DNA from: Thermothelomyces thermophilus ATCC 42464 | Lineage: Eukaryota; Ascomycota; Sordariomycetes; Sordariales; Chaetomiaceae | NCBI RefSeq assembly: GCF_000226095.1 | Contig: NC_016472.1 | Coordinates: forward strand, 5,270,001 to 5,334,000 | Reading direction: 5' to 3' | DNA length: 64,000 nt | Shown: piece after piece, positions 55,086 through 64,000 of the stretch | How the letters are laid out: every line of letters starts with the position of its first letter | How positions within the stretch are numbered: position 1 is the stretch's first letter | Program-made: the position numbers and the translations under genes | Notes under the pieces: generated by a model | Told to the model about the DNA's origin: nothing | Databases searched by the model: none | The model's input: the letters and a program-made list of their open reading frames with translations, nothing else

Positions 55086-55617
55086 CTTGGCGAGCTGTTA
55101 TCGGTATCCGGAGAGACTCGCTCTGAATCGATGCGCTGGTATGCTCGTTGGAATTGTCGCCCTTGGTCCGTGGAATTCGTGGGCGATGGATCGGGTCGAA
55201 GCGTTGGTCCGTTGGTGGTTTGAGTGTTGAAGCGCGGGACGGAGCTCTGTTGCGTAAGGCGGTTCAGCCTGGTCTTGGCCGACACCCGATCGAGAAGCTT
55301 CGCACTGTGCTGCAGTCCAGCACAGCAATCAACTAACCCATAGCTAGGCGGAAGGCCCCACGCGACGGATCAGAACCCCCGGCCAAGCTCTCAAACAAGT
55401 GGCCCCGCCGGCGCTTGGTTTGTTTACTTTCAGAGACGCGGACCACTCACGTCACTCAGCGCGCTCTCCTTTCCCACAATTCGTTCTTGACTGCACTTTT
55501 TACAACCTCAATTCGTTCTCTCGACCTCGGCAGGACTACGCAGCGCTTTGAAGCAGGAACTAGTTGCCAAATTCAATTCTGCTACCATTGGGTCTTCTGC
55601 GCGACTTCATCACAACC
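55086..55617. other. divergent promoter region, RPN10 and borealin-like gene
   Basis: 532 bp between two start codons. No clear Rpn4/PACE site (GGTGGCAAA) was seen. Confidence 0.55.
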
Positions 55618-56553
55618 ATGCAATCCGTTAGCAACAAGAAACGCAAATCGGATCAGTTGGACATGTCAAGCGACAACCAGCACGTGGTCAACATGTCGAG
55701 TCAAAAAGGGGCGGCAAACGGCGGGAGCGCACACCCGCAAGAGGGTCCTCTGAAGAGGCAGAGGGTGGGGATTACGCTTGCGCAGAAGCAGGCGCTCATT
55801 GACAACCTGCAGCTCGAGAGTATGTTCCGGCGCAAAATAGGTGATGGTGGAAAACGGGGTTAACCGCTCACGGGTTTCGCAGTCACCGAGCGCGCCCGCA
55901 AGCTCCGAGCAAACTACAACATCCACGCACAGAGTCTCCGTACGCGGGTCGAGATTCGCGTCAACCGCATTCCCCTGTCTCTGCGCAAGCTCACCATGGG
56001 CGAGCTGTTGGAGAGGTATTCCGAGAAGTCACAACAGAGGCCAAACGCGCATCCCGAGTCTGTTAGGGGCCCGCCCGTGCCCGCGAAAGATGTGCCATCC
56101 CGGCCACCGACGAGGGGAACGGCAACCTCGGCGCACCCTGTCAAGAGGCGAAGGTATGTTGGGTTTCGGGGAGAGGCCATGCCTTGCGCTAACCGTCTGG
56201 ACAGCCATGAGATCTCCGGCGGAGATAAGGAGAATGAGGTGCAGACTCCTCAGAAGAAGATTCGCCCGCATCCCATCACAACAGACATTGCGCGCAACCC
56301 AGCACAAGTCTTGTCCCCTGCCCCCTCAAACTCCAGGTTTGCCCCCCGGACAGCGGCAACCCCAGGCCGGCCAGGCACGGCCCGCCCGCCCGTGACTCCC
56401 GGTCGGGCGGTAGCAGCTACCAATATGCTTAACAAGATGGTCGACGGAGCGCGGTCGACCACGCGCCCTGCCACGGCGACAGGAACGCGCAAGGCGCTCG
56501 CCTCTTCGACCGGGCCGGGATCAGCAGTAGCAGCAGGGTCATCGTCATCATCA

Positions 56554-56586
<33 letters not shown>

Positions 56587-56994
56587 TCCGCGCGTAGGAA
56601 ACGCGGCGCCACCGTCACGGCAGCCGTCAGCGTGCACCCCAACCCCCCTTCCTCCGCCTCCCGCCCTGCCACGCGGACGGCTCGCCGTGCTAGCGGCACC
56701 AGCGAGTCCAGCGAGGGCAGCACCTCGACGGTGATCCGAAAGCGGCCCATGACGGCGCCGCCGGGCGCCCAGCCGAAGCCCCCGCCACCCACGCTGCAAC
56801 AGCAGTCCGGGGCGGCGTCGACGGCAACGACGGGTAGGCGGACCGTGGTGGGAACTGTCAAGAAGAGTGTCGCGGGAAGCGGCCCGGGGAAGAAGGCGGT
56901 CCCTGCTGGGAAGGCTGCCGCCGCGAGCAACGGAACGGGGACAGGAACGGGGACAGGAACAGGGACGGGGAGGGTGTTGAGGAAGAGGCCATGA
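55618..56994 (+). CDS. Borealin N-terminal (Nbl1-like) chromosomal passenger protein
   Basis: Three exons (55618-55819, 55883-56153, 56205-56994) give 420 aa; the introns have GTATGT donors and keep phase. Residues about 48-115 match the Nbl1/Borealin N-terminal helix that packs with survivin/Bir1 and INCENP/Sli15: KRQRVGITLAQKQALIDNLQ, LEITERARKLRANYNIHAQS, RVEIRVNRIPLSLRKLTMGE. The rest (about 300 residues) is basic, Ala/Thr/Pro/Arg-rich and disordered. It carries an Ala run from GCC repeats (about 56551-56586), Ser runs, an RKR-rich segment and a (GT)n dipeptide run before the end RVLRKRP. Yeast and fission yeast Nbl1 have only the N-terminal part, so this long basic tail is a filamentous-fungal extension that may bind DNA or nucleosomes (inference). 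The ATG at 55618 is assumed. Confidence 0.85.
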
Positions 56995-57319
56995 GCCTCT
57001 GTTGTCTACGTGGTTTGTTTTGTTTTGAGATGGGATTTGTATCATTATTATTATTTTTTTTTTTTTGGTGCAGTTTGCCAGCACGGGCTTGTGTTCTTGG
57101 CTTTCAACTGGTTGGTTGGTTCGGCGTTCAGGGAGGATGTCATCCCGACTGTGGTGATTTGGAGTTCGTTCCGGCCATTTCTGTAGAAGGAAGATGCGCG
57201 TCCCAAAAGAAACCAAAGGGATTTGCTTTTGTTGTGTCTTGTGCTCCAATTCTTTTTGCATCCAAACGGGCTGTCTGCCAAATTTTCAGTGGCGTGACCT
57301 CGTCATCCTCGCTCGATCC
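56995..57319. other. intergenic, tail-to-tail
   Basis: Short 3' space between convergent genes, with a T tract near 57053-57066. Nothing else was seen. Confidence 0.6.
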
Positions 57320-58387
57320 CTAACCCGCAGCAGCCTTCTTCTTCTTGTCCTCGACTAATTCGATATTGTCCTCCGGAATCTCCTTGTACTTCTCGAGCAG
57401 GAACTCCTCGATCTCTGCGCTCACGTCGCCCTGCACCACAATTTCCTCCCCACCGCTCGGCACCTTGGTTACGGACGCGCCAGTAGCAAACTTCTTCCCG
57501 AAGTCCTTGGCCACCTGTTTGGGTTCTCGGTCAGTACCACCGACCCCTCATTGGGACCTCAGGGGAGGGGGGAAGCGGGGAGGGAAGAAGTGGATGAAAA
57601 GAAAGCAGGGGATATCGGGATCAACCTTCTTCAGATCCAGCCCAAAGGCCTCCAGCCCATGGACGGCCGTGACGTATTTGCGCTTGTTGCGCTCGATCCG
57701 CTTGATGGACACGATGCTTTTGGCCCGCTTGTCGGCCTCCTTCTGCTCGGCTGCCTCGGCCTTGGCCGCCTTCTTGGCCGCGTCCTTGGCCGCGCGCTCC
57801 TGCGCCTCCACGGAGAGCGAGGCTGTTGCTGCCTCGAGTGCTTCTGTACGCGTCGGGGGACGGTGAAGGGTCGTGACGTTAGACTCGCCGTTGTGGTAGG
57901 GAAGCCGGGGAAGAGAGAGAGTCGGTTAGAAGGGCAGAAAGGGCAGCACAACGCACCAGGTGACCATATCTTGGCATACAGATCGGGGTGGTTCTTTTCT
58001 AGCCAGTCCTGACACTTTTTGACGGTACCGCCATATTCGCAGTACTAGGAGGCGGTTGTCAGAGCTCGATCCAGACGCAGCATTTGGTTTTTTTTTTTTT
58101 TTTTTTTTTTTTTGGGGGGGGGGGGTGGAGGGGCGCGAATCTGCCTCGATCTCGGTGGATGCTGACTTCGGGGTTCGTACCTCAGGTGGCAGCGTGCATA
58201 CTAGTTGAAATGGGAATTAGTTGCTGTCATTTCAGCCCATGGTATGTATGGTATGAATGTGCATTAGGAGCAGGCGGCGCAGCGGTTTGTGGGTGATGTC
58301 ACACAAAAGCAGAGAGTGTATGATCAAAACGGGAGACTTACCTCCGCAGTAGATCACCTTGCGACCGACTGGCGCAGGCTCGGCCAT
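57320..58387 (-). CDS. TMA22: Translation machinery-associated protein 22 (DENR homologue)
   Basis: Five exons complement(58342-58387, 58181-58200, 57957-58044, 57626-57843, 57320-57514) give 188 aa. DENR/Tma22 pairs with MCT-1/Tma20 to recycle 40S subunits and help reinitiation. The N-terminal zinc-binding part is split over three exons: MAEPAPVGRKVIYCGG, then VCTLPPE from a 20-nt micro-exon, then YCEYGGTVKKCQDWLEKNHP. An Ala/Lys/Glu-rich linker follows. The SUI1-like domain runs from RAKSIVSIKRIERNKRKYVT through GLEAFGLDLKKVAKDFGKKF and GGEEIVVQGDVSAEIEEFLL to EIPEDNIELVEDKKKKAAAG. The phases fix donor GTGCGT at 57956, giving KIWSPEALEAA. The intron between exons 2 and 3 holds a striking homopolymer (27 T then 11 G on the plus strand, about 58087-58124). 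Confidence 0.95.
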
Positions 58388-60364
58388 GCCTGGGTATTGA
58401 TCTTCAAGCTTGGCTTCACTGGCCCCAAGGTATCCAAGAGAGTAGTATTCAGCGCGTGTTGATGTCGTCCCTAGTCGCGAGTCCAGTTGAATATTGGCCG
58501 CGTCGCGCTGTGATGCTGGCCTACCCCTCCGTGGAATTGATTGCGGGGTTCCGTTGCTGGCTGCTTGATGGCGGGGCATTCGATCAGTGTCATGGTACTT
58601 GGGTGAAGATCGCTGGGGCCAATCAGCAATTCACAAGAACCAGAGTGGGTCAATCTGCCATGGGCGTTTCGAAAGCTGCAACGGCGGCAAGCGGGCGCTT
58701 GGTTCGTTCCCGACTTGTCAACAAGCTTTGCTGTTCGAACACGTCGGCGCCACGCGGCTTTGTTCGAGTCAAGCCCAGCGCGTCGCCATCAACAGTGAAA
58801 CACCGTGGCTACGGTACGTCATGGCTGTTACCTCGTTGCTTGCTGCGGTTGCTGGCGAGCTTCTTCCGCCGCTGAAGCACGAACTGGCGGCACTTGCTTC
58901 TCGAGACCGTACCAGGATAGCATCCTGTTGAATGTCGCCTGCTGCTAAAAGTTTCTATCAAGCATCAAGCCAGCAACCATCAGCAGAAAAGCACTGGTTA
59001 CCTCAAGTCGCTGCAATTATGGGCCTGAGGCGTTAAGAGCTGATACACAAAATTGCTCGGCCTCCAGGTGCTGAATATTTACCACTGCATACAGCAAACA
59101 CACTCGACTACAACGGGTCGGTGAGATGCAACGTGAGCCAGAATCACAGGTAGACGCTGGCTCCCATGAGCGTCGTTTGCTCAATACAACACTCCTTCGG
59201 CGTACGACGTGTAGCTGACCAGGAAGGGGAATGGGCACGACGACGAGGATTCCGGAAACAGGTTGGGGCGCAAGGGCACAGCGTCCGAGGTTGGCCTGAT
59301 GTGCGGCTGCAGCGACCGATCGAGTTCAGGATCGACGGACGGCCCGCGACAATCCCAACCAATGCTTCCCTGCCTATGAACTACATAGTACACGGTATTC
59401 CGGACATACATAGTTCGAGTATGTGTACGTCCGTATATGGATGTCCAGTACAATACGGATTACGGCACTGAACGAAGAACCCGGTTCCCTTGACGGTTAC
59501 ATTGGATGAACTGCACCACGGTCCCCTCGGCCCGCGATCCAAGCTAATGTATCGCCTGCATTGGCTCGTCCCCGAGAACGACATTTCCGATCATCGCATC
59601 CGCGTGTGCATGGAGACCGACGACGGCGACGGAATGTGTGGTTCGTCTTCTTGGGACGGCGAGCCGGGTCCAATCAACAGCGGCAGCCGCCCGTGTAAGC
59701 GCCCTCTCAACCTCCCACATCTACGCCGGCGGCTCTCATTGGCCAACCATCTAATTCGTGCACCTCTCCTCGTCCTCTCCTCGTCCCATGAGAAGTCGGT
59801 TGGCGCGCGCCTCACCCTCGCATACCACACACATCGACTCGCGGTTCAGGTTGTGCCACAGCTGATTCGCCAGCTGCGCAGACTCGCCACCGTGATGCTG
59901 CCCAGCTCATCGCAGTGCTCGCTCTCCGTGCGGCGTCCCTGCATACCGCCCGCTACCGCGGAAGCACCAATGCTGCTCTCCGCTGCCTTTCAGTCACACC
60001 AAGCCTGCGCGGGTCCGGGGACAACGGCATCTGCAAAATGGCGGGAATTCTGCAGAGCCCGGATTCTCCTTCGTTTTATATCCCCTTCCAGTCACCTGGC
60101 TCGGCGGCGGCCTGGCTTCCTCCTTTAGTTATCTTCTCTTCTCCCGCCTGTCGCACAGGTTGCAACAATAGTGCTTCGTTGACCGAAGCCGGTCTTGTCG
60201 TTTCTCCTTTTCTGCTATTCCTCTCTCTTTCCTGGTTGCCGTCGCATTTTTGGGCGCAGGCCGTCTTCCATCTTACTGCAGTGCCTATTTCCGTTCGCGT
60301 GTGACGCCGTGTCTTACTGTCCTGTTCCTTTTTTTTCCCCTTTTTTTGCCAAAGAGAACGAACC
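58388..60364. other. 2-kb intergenic region
   Basis: Divergent space between TMA22 and the methyltransferase gene. It contains TACGGATTA at 59454-59462 and several TACGTA/TACATA words nearby. A 212-codon open frame (59490-60128) has no features of a gene and probably lies in the promoter/leader of the next gene. Confidence 0.6.
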
Positions 60365-63300
60365 ATGACCGACCAGCTATTGCTGCCGAGAACCGCGTAC
60401 CGACCGCCCTCCCCGCTGGGCCGGAGGAGGATGGCGCAGACACTTAATCCTATAATGGAGGAGCCCGAGGATACAAGAGACTCGTTCGTCGAGCGGAGGA
60501 GGAAAAGGCGGTCCGTCGAAAAGATCGAGCAGTGGCTTTCGCCAATGAGCGACCACTTTCCCACACCGAGAGGCCAGCACTTCCTTGCGGCGCCTGTCTT
60601 GCCGGCCACCCCCTCCTGCGTGTCGAGCGACGCTGAGCCCGAGCCCGAGCCCGAGCTCGACCTCGACAACGACGACACCAGTTCCCAGGCTTCCTCGTCG
60701 ATCCCGTCCCTTCAGTGGAATCGCCATAACAACAGCAGCAACCGAGACAGCATAATGACCGACGTGACCGAGTTTGACGATCTTTACGATGTCTCCGATG
60801 ACGAAATCACACGAGAGCAACGTCTCCAATCTAACGGTATCAGCCGCCAACGAAGCTCCACGAGTCTCAGGAGAGCCTCGCGGGCGTCCGTGGGACTGTT
60901 GAGATCCTTGGCTCCCTTGGTGATCCCTGAGGAGCAGGCCCCGGCAGCAGCCAAGAAGCTGATGTCGCCTATCCCACCGACACCACCGTCTGCTGTTGCC
61001 ATGTCGCCCGCCGTCAAGAGCTTTATGGAGTTGCGCCAGGCTCAAGAGACTCCCCGCGTCTCGGCACCTCCTTCCCTCGACGGGAGCATCAACTCGGAGG
61101 AGATGGCCCAAATGTCCGCTCCCCCAACGCCTTCGATCGGTGCCCAGGACAACCAAGACGAAGAGTGGGCCGGAGTCCACCTGCAGCCCGGTGCACTCGA
61201 GACGCTCCAGGCCCTCTCTGGGAGCGATGCAGAGTACGAGGAGGAACCTGCTCAGGTCATCGAGATACCACAAGAGATGACCCAAGCACGTCAACAGCTC
61301 CCCCGACTCGTTACCGGCGCTGGCGTCGACAGGGCTCCCTCACTCCGACACTCCCTGATTGGGCTGACAAGGCTCGAGATACCTTCCCCGGGCGGCTTCT
61401 TTTCAGAACTGTCATCTGCCAGCCGGCGGACCTGGAATAGCCAGCCAGAAGAGGCCAACCCACCTACTTCGACCACCGCCGAGAACTTTTACAAGACCCC
61501 CTGGACAAAACCCGCAGAGAAGACCCCGCCGCCGCCGCCACCACCACGACGGCCCCTGCACCTCGACGACCTTCCATCCGCCATCGTCGAGCGCGTCGTT
61601 GAGCTTCCCCTGAACAACGATTCCGGGGACCCACCGACGGCCATCCGGGAGCAGAAAACTCCAGTCACTGCTCTTAGAATACCGCCTACTCCGAAACAGC
61701 CCGAGGCACCGAGCTCCGGCGCAGCAGCTGAGGAACCCCTGTCTCCTGCCGATGTCGACGAGATAATCGCCGAGTATGATCCTGAGTGCGTCGCCAAGAG
61801 GGAGGAAAATGCACTGTCGCACATCGACCGCACTAAGATGTGGTTGGCGGCACAACGCGCCTATCTCCAGGGTATTGTAGGCTTCTCAGAGGAGAGAGAA
61901 GCGTCCGAGGAGTCTGAGTCTGAGTCCGGGCCGCACGTCGAGTCCGAGGGGCCATCCGCGGTCGCCTCCCCCGAGCCTGAAGGAGCCGAGCCCAAGAAGA
62001 AGAGTGTCCGCTTCTCCGAAGTTGTCTCCAAGAAGGATATCCCGCGCAGGTTACCTTCCAAGCTCGCGCGCCAAGAATCTTCCTACTACCGGGCTTTCAC
62101 CGATTACTCTGTAAGGACTTGTGCCCCGGATGTCTTCATCCACCGCCATACGCGCTTCGAGGCCCTCCAGGCCCAGCGCGCCTGCCTCAGGGATGCTCAC
62201 CGCAACCAATTGCTCGGCAAGTTCCAGCTGTCGGTGGTGCCCCAGTCGACAAAGAAGCGCATGAGCGCCAACGTTGTGCGTGGCGACGATGTAGTCGTCG
62301 ATGATCCCGAGAAACTTCGCGCGGAGAAGGAAGCCGAGGCTCTCTCGCAGATGCGCATGGCTACCTGGCATGTCGCCGCCACCAAGCTCCTCAACGGCGG
62401 CCGCCTGATCGCCGCCCCCGTGGGCAAGCGTCTGGGCCGCCAGAGCTACATGGCCACCCGCGCCGACGGCACCAGCCGTGACCGCGCGCGCATCCTCGAT
62501 CTCGGAGGACAGGGCACCTGCGACTGGGCCTGGCACGCCGCTCTGCTGTATCCCAACACCGAGATCTATACCGTCACCACCAAGGCCATTCGTCAGCTCA
62601 GCAACAGCAACATCCGCGGCCCGCCCAACCACCGCCAGGTCGCCGTCACCAGCCTTGCCAAACTCCCTTTTGCCGACAACCAGTTCGACCTCATCTCGGC
62701 GCGCGAGCTGCACGCCGTGATCAAGCTCTTTGGCGAGCACGGTATCAACGAGTGGGATGCTTGCCTGCGCGAGTGCATGCGCGTTCTGAAGCCCGGCGGC
62801 TACCTCGAGTTTACCCTTCTCGACGCCGATATCATGAACGCCGGGCCGCTCGGCAACGCAAAGGCCGTCGAATTTCACTTTGCCCTGCAGACGCTCGGCT
62901 ACGACCCCAACCCAACCCGATCCTTCCTCGGCCGCCTCCATGCCGCGGGCTTCGACGAGATCCGTCGCGCGTGGGTGTGCCTGCCCGTCGGGCCGAAACA
63001 CCCCCCGCAGTCCGTCTTCACCACCGCTAGCAGAAACTCGACAACGTCCTCCTCCTCCTCCTCCTCCTCCTCCTCATCATCATCATCCGTCAAAGTGCAC
63101 CGTCTCGAAGCGATGGTCACCGGCTCGACCGACAACATCGCCGCCGTCACGGGCATCGCCGCGGGCTGGAGCTGGGAGCGGTGGCTGCTGCGCGCCGAGA
63201 TGGAGAGCGCCGCCGGCGAACTGCGCCTGGCCGACACCGTCACGCCCGGGACGGCCATGCGCGAGGCCGGCAAGATGATTGCCGACGTGCATTCCGTGGT

Positions 63301-63514
63301 CGAGGAAGGGCGGAAGATAGGGTCCTGCTTCAGGATGCTGAGGGGTTATGCGCGCAAGCCGGGGCCGGCGCCGGCGCCAAAGGCAACAACAACAGCAACA
63401 AGAACAACAACAAGAGCGACGAAGCGAGTGGAAATGGAAGAGGTCGCAGATTCCGGGTTTCTGGACCGGAGCGGATCCATTCGGATTTGCTTAGACACCG
63501 AGTCTTTAATGTGA
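60365..63514 (+). CDS. Large protein with C-terminal class I SAM-dependent methyltransferase domain
   Basis: Single exon, 1049 aa from ATG at 60365 (MTDQLLLPRTAYRPP). The first 600 residues are polar and disordered with Ser/Pro/Glu runs (AEPEPEPELDLDNDDTS). A basic-to-mixed segment (ESSYYRAFTDYSVRTCAPDV) precedes the methyltransferase (about residues 680-990). Motif I is RILDLGGQGTCDWAWHAALL near residue 707, an acidic strand II is NTEIYTVTTKA, the motif IV/V region is PFADNQFDLISARELHAVIK, and CMRVLKPGGYLEFTLLDADI is the post-I helix/strand. The YDPNPTRSFLGRLHAAGFDE block follows. A Ser run from TCC repeats (63049-63090) interrupts the domain. This is a type-11 methyltransferase fold; substrate and pathway are unknown. 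It resembles other long fungal proteins of this architecture, from memory. I see no cluster genes beside it. Confidence 0.85.
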   Translation: MTDQLLLPRTAYRPPSPLGRRRMAQTLNPIMEEPEDTRDSFVERRRKRRSVEKIEQWLSPMSDHFPTPRGQHFLAAPVLPATPSCVSSDAEPEPEPELDLDNDDTSSQASSSIPSLQWNRHNNSSNRDSIMTDVTEFDDLYDVSDDEITREQRLQSNGISRQRSSTSLRRASRASVGLLRSLAPLVIPEEQAPAAAKKLMSPIPPTPPSAVAMSPAVKSFMELRQAQETPRVSAPPSLDGSINSEEMAQMSAPPTPSIGAQDNQDEEWAGVHLQPGALETLQALSGSDAEYEEEPAQVIEIPQEMTQARQQLPRLVTGAGVDRAPSLRHSLIGLTRLEIPSPGGFFSELSSASRRTWNSQPEEANPPTSTTAENFYKTPWTKPAEKTPPPPPPPRRPLHLDDLPSAIVERVVELPLNNDSGDPPTAIREQKTPVTALRIPPTPKQPEAPSSGAAAEEPLSPADVDEIIAEYDPECVAKREENALSHIDRTKMWLAAQRAYLQGIVGFSEEREASEESESESGPHVESEGPSAVASPEPEGAEPKKKSVRFSEVVSKKDIPRRLPSKLARQESSYYRAFTDYSVRTCAPDVFIHRHTRFEALQAQRACLRDAHRNQLLGKFQLSVVPQSTKKRMSANVVRGDDVVVDDPEKLRAEKEAEALSQMRMATWHVAATKLLNGGRLIAAPVGKRLGRQSYMATRADGTSRDRARILDLGGQGTCDWAWHAALLYPNTEIYTVTTKAIRQLSNSNIRGPPNHRQVAVTSLAKLPFADNQFDLISARELHAVIKLFGEHGINEWDACLRECMRVLKPGGYLEFTLLDADIMNAGPLGNAKAVEFHFALQTLGYDPNPTRSFLGRLHAAGFDEIRRAWVCLPVGPKHPPQSVFTTASRNSTTSSSSSSSSSSSSSSVKVHRLEAMVTGSTDNIAAVTGIAAGWSWERWLLRAEMESAAGELRLADTVTPGTAMREAGKMIADVHSVVEEGRKIGSCFRMLRGYARKPGPAPAPKATTTATRTTTRATKRVEMEEVADSGFLDRSGSIRICLDTESLM

Positions 63515-64000
63515 AGATGCATACATGGTGCATACATGGTGGCGGAGATGGGGGGGTGTACAATGGCATATCCTAATTCTTCTCTTCTTTGTCTTGAGCG
63601 AGCACAAGTCATTCATGGGCCAGCTGTGGTTTTCTTTTTTTTCTTTTTTTTTTTTTTTTTTCAACTGTCACACACAACATTGGATAGCCATACACATCTC
63701 CCTGAAGTGTAGAAATAAAGGTTGATACCGCGAGACATCGCCCTCATAGCATTGCATTAACTGGTGTTGCGAGTTCTGCTGCACTCGGTCGTTGATACAA
63801 GGAGCTGTCAATGAGCCGCATTAATATCTTTTCAATTCTTTTCCCGTGCCTCTGTAGCCCCCCACCAAAAAAAAACAATGAAAGGCCATTCACAAAACCA
63901 GGCACAGACGTGCCAATCGGACAAGCGCAAGTGATTGCGCACAGCCCATCCATCGAGCAATCTACGTCAACTCCGGCCACCTTCCCCTCATATCCACCTC
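63515..64000. other. right-edge intergenic sequence
   Basis: 3' side of the methyltransferase gene, with a T-rich tract at about 63633-63661. No gene can be supported before the edge. Confidence 0.6.

Noticed and set aside
59490-60128. 212-codon plus-strand open frame
   Set aside because: No recognisable motif; sits directly upstream of the methyltransferase gene and is more likely promoter/leader sequence.
62051-63001. 316-codon minus-strand frame opposite the methyltransferase
   Set aside because: Antisense shadow of the conserved methyltransferase domain.

Overview
The window looks like a chromosome arm of a filamentous ascomycete (Pezizomycotina), most likely a sordariomycete and perhaps Sordariales. 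Genes are compact and GC-rich. Introns are short (about 50-190 nt) with GTAAGT-like donors, CTGAC/CTAAC branch points and CAG/TAG acceptors. The products match conserved fungal families. About 22 protein genes are supported. Where introns occur I worked out exon borders by hand from splice signals, reading phase and family conservation. I found no convincing rRNA, tRNA, CRISPR array or prokaryotic feature.

Layout. 1-9.8 kb: a coiled-coil gene cut by the left edge, a SET/MYND methyltransferase, prefoldin subunit 5, an uncharacterised 502-aa protein, then a 2.9-kb gene-poor stretch with a Ty1/copia fossil fragment. 9.8-19 kb: ORC1 with upstream MCB-like sites, splicing factor PRP46, proteasome chaperone NAS6 and a TMF/Sgm1 golgin. 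20-31 kb: alkaline ceramidase, prefoldin subunit 1, a charged RS/coiled-coil protein, the mitochondrial glycine carrier HEM25 and COG8. 31-39 kb: a divergent pair of uncharacterised genes and a TLC-domain membrane protein. 40-51.5 kb: SLA1, a 222-bp MITE, AMP deaminase and a YEA4-type nucleotide-sugar transporter. 53-64 kb: TRS23, RPN10, a borealin-like gene, TMA22/DENR and a 1049-aa protein with a methyltransferase domain.

Most genes are housekeeping. Several share themes: protein folding and proteasome (PFD5, PFD1, NAS6, RPN10), Golgi and vesicle traffic (TMF, COG8, TRS23, YEA4, SLA1), sphingolipid/membrane (ceramidase, TLC protein) and chromosome cycle (ORC1, borealin-like). I see no operon-like or biosynthetic-cluster logic.

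The most notable signals are in gene architecture. They include a predicted 3-nt micro-exon in the ceramidase, two GC-AG introns, and a NAS6 splice choice in which tandem acceptors plus intron retention keep frame. There is also a MITE with perfect 37-bp ends and a palindromic TACGGATTA word strongly over-represented between genes. The divergent gene pair at 31.7-36.3 kb is the best candidate for an undescribed two-protein system, but no function can be assigned from sequence alone.
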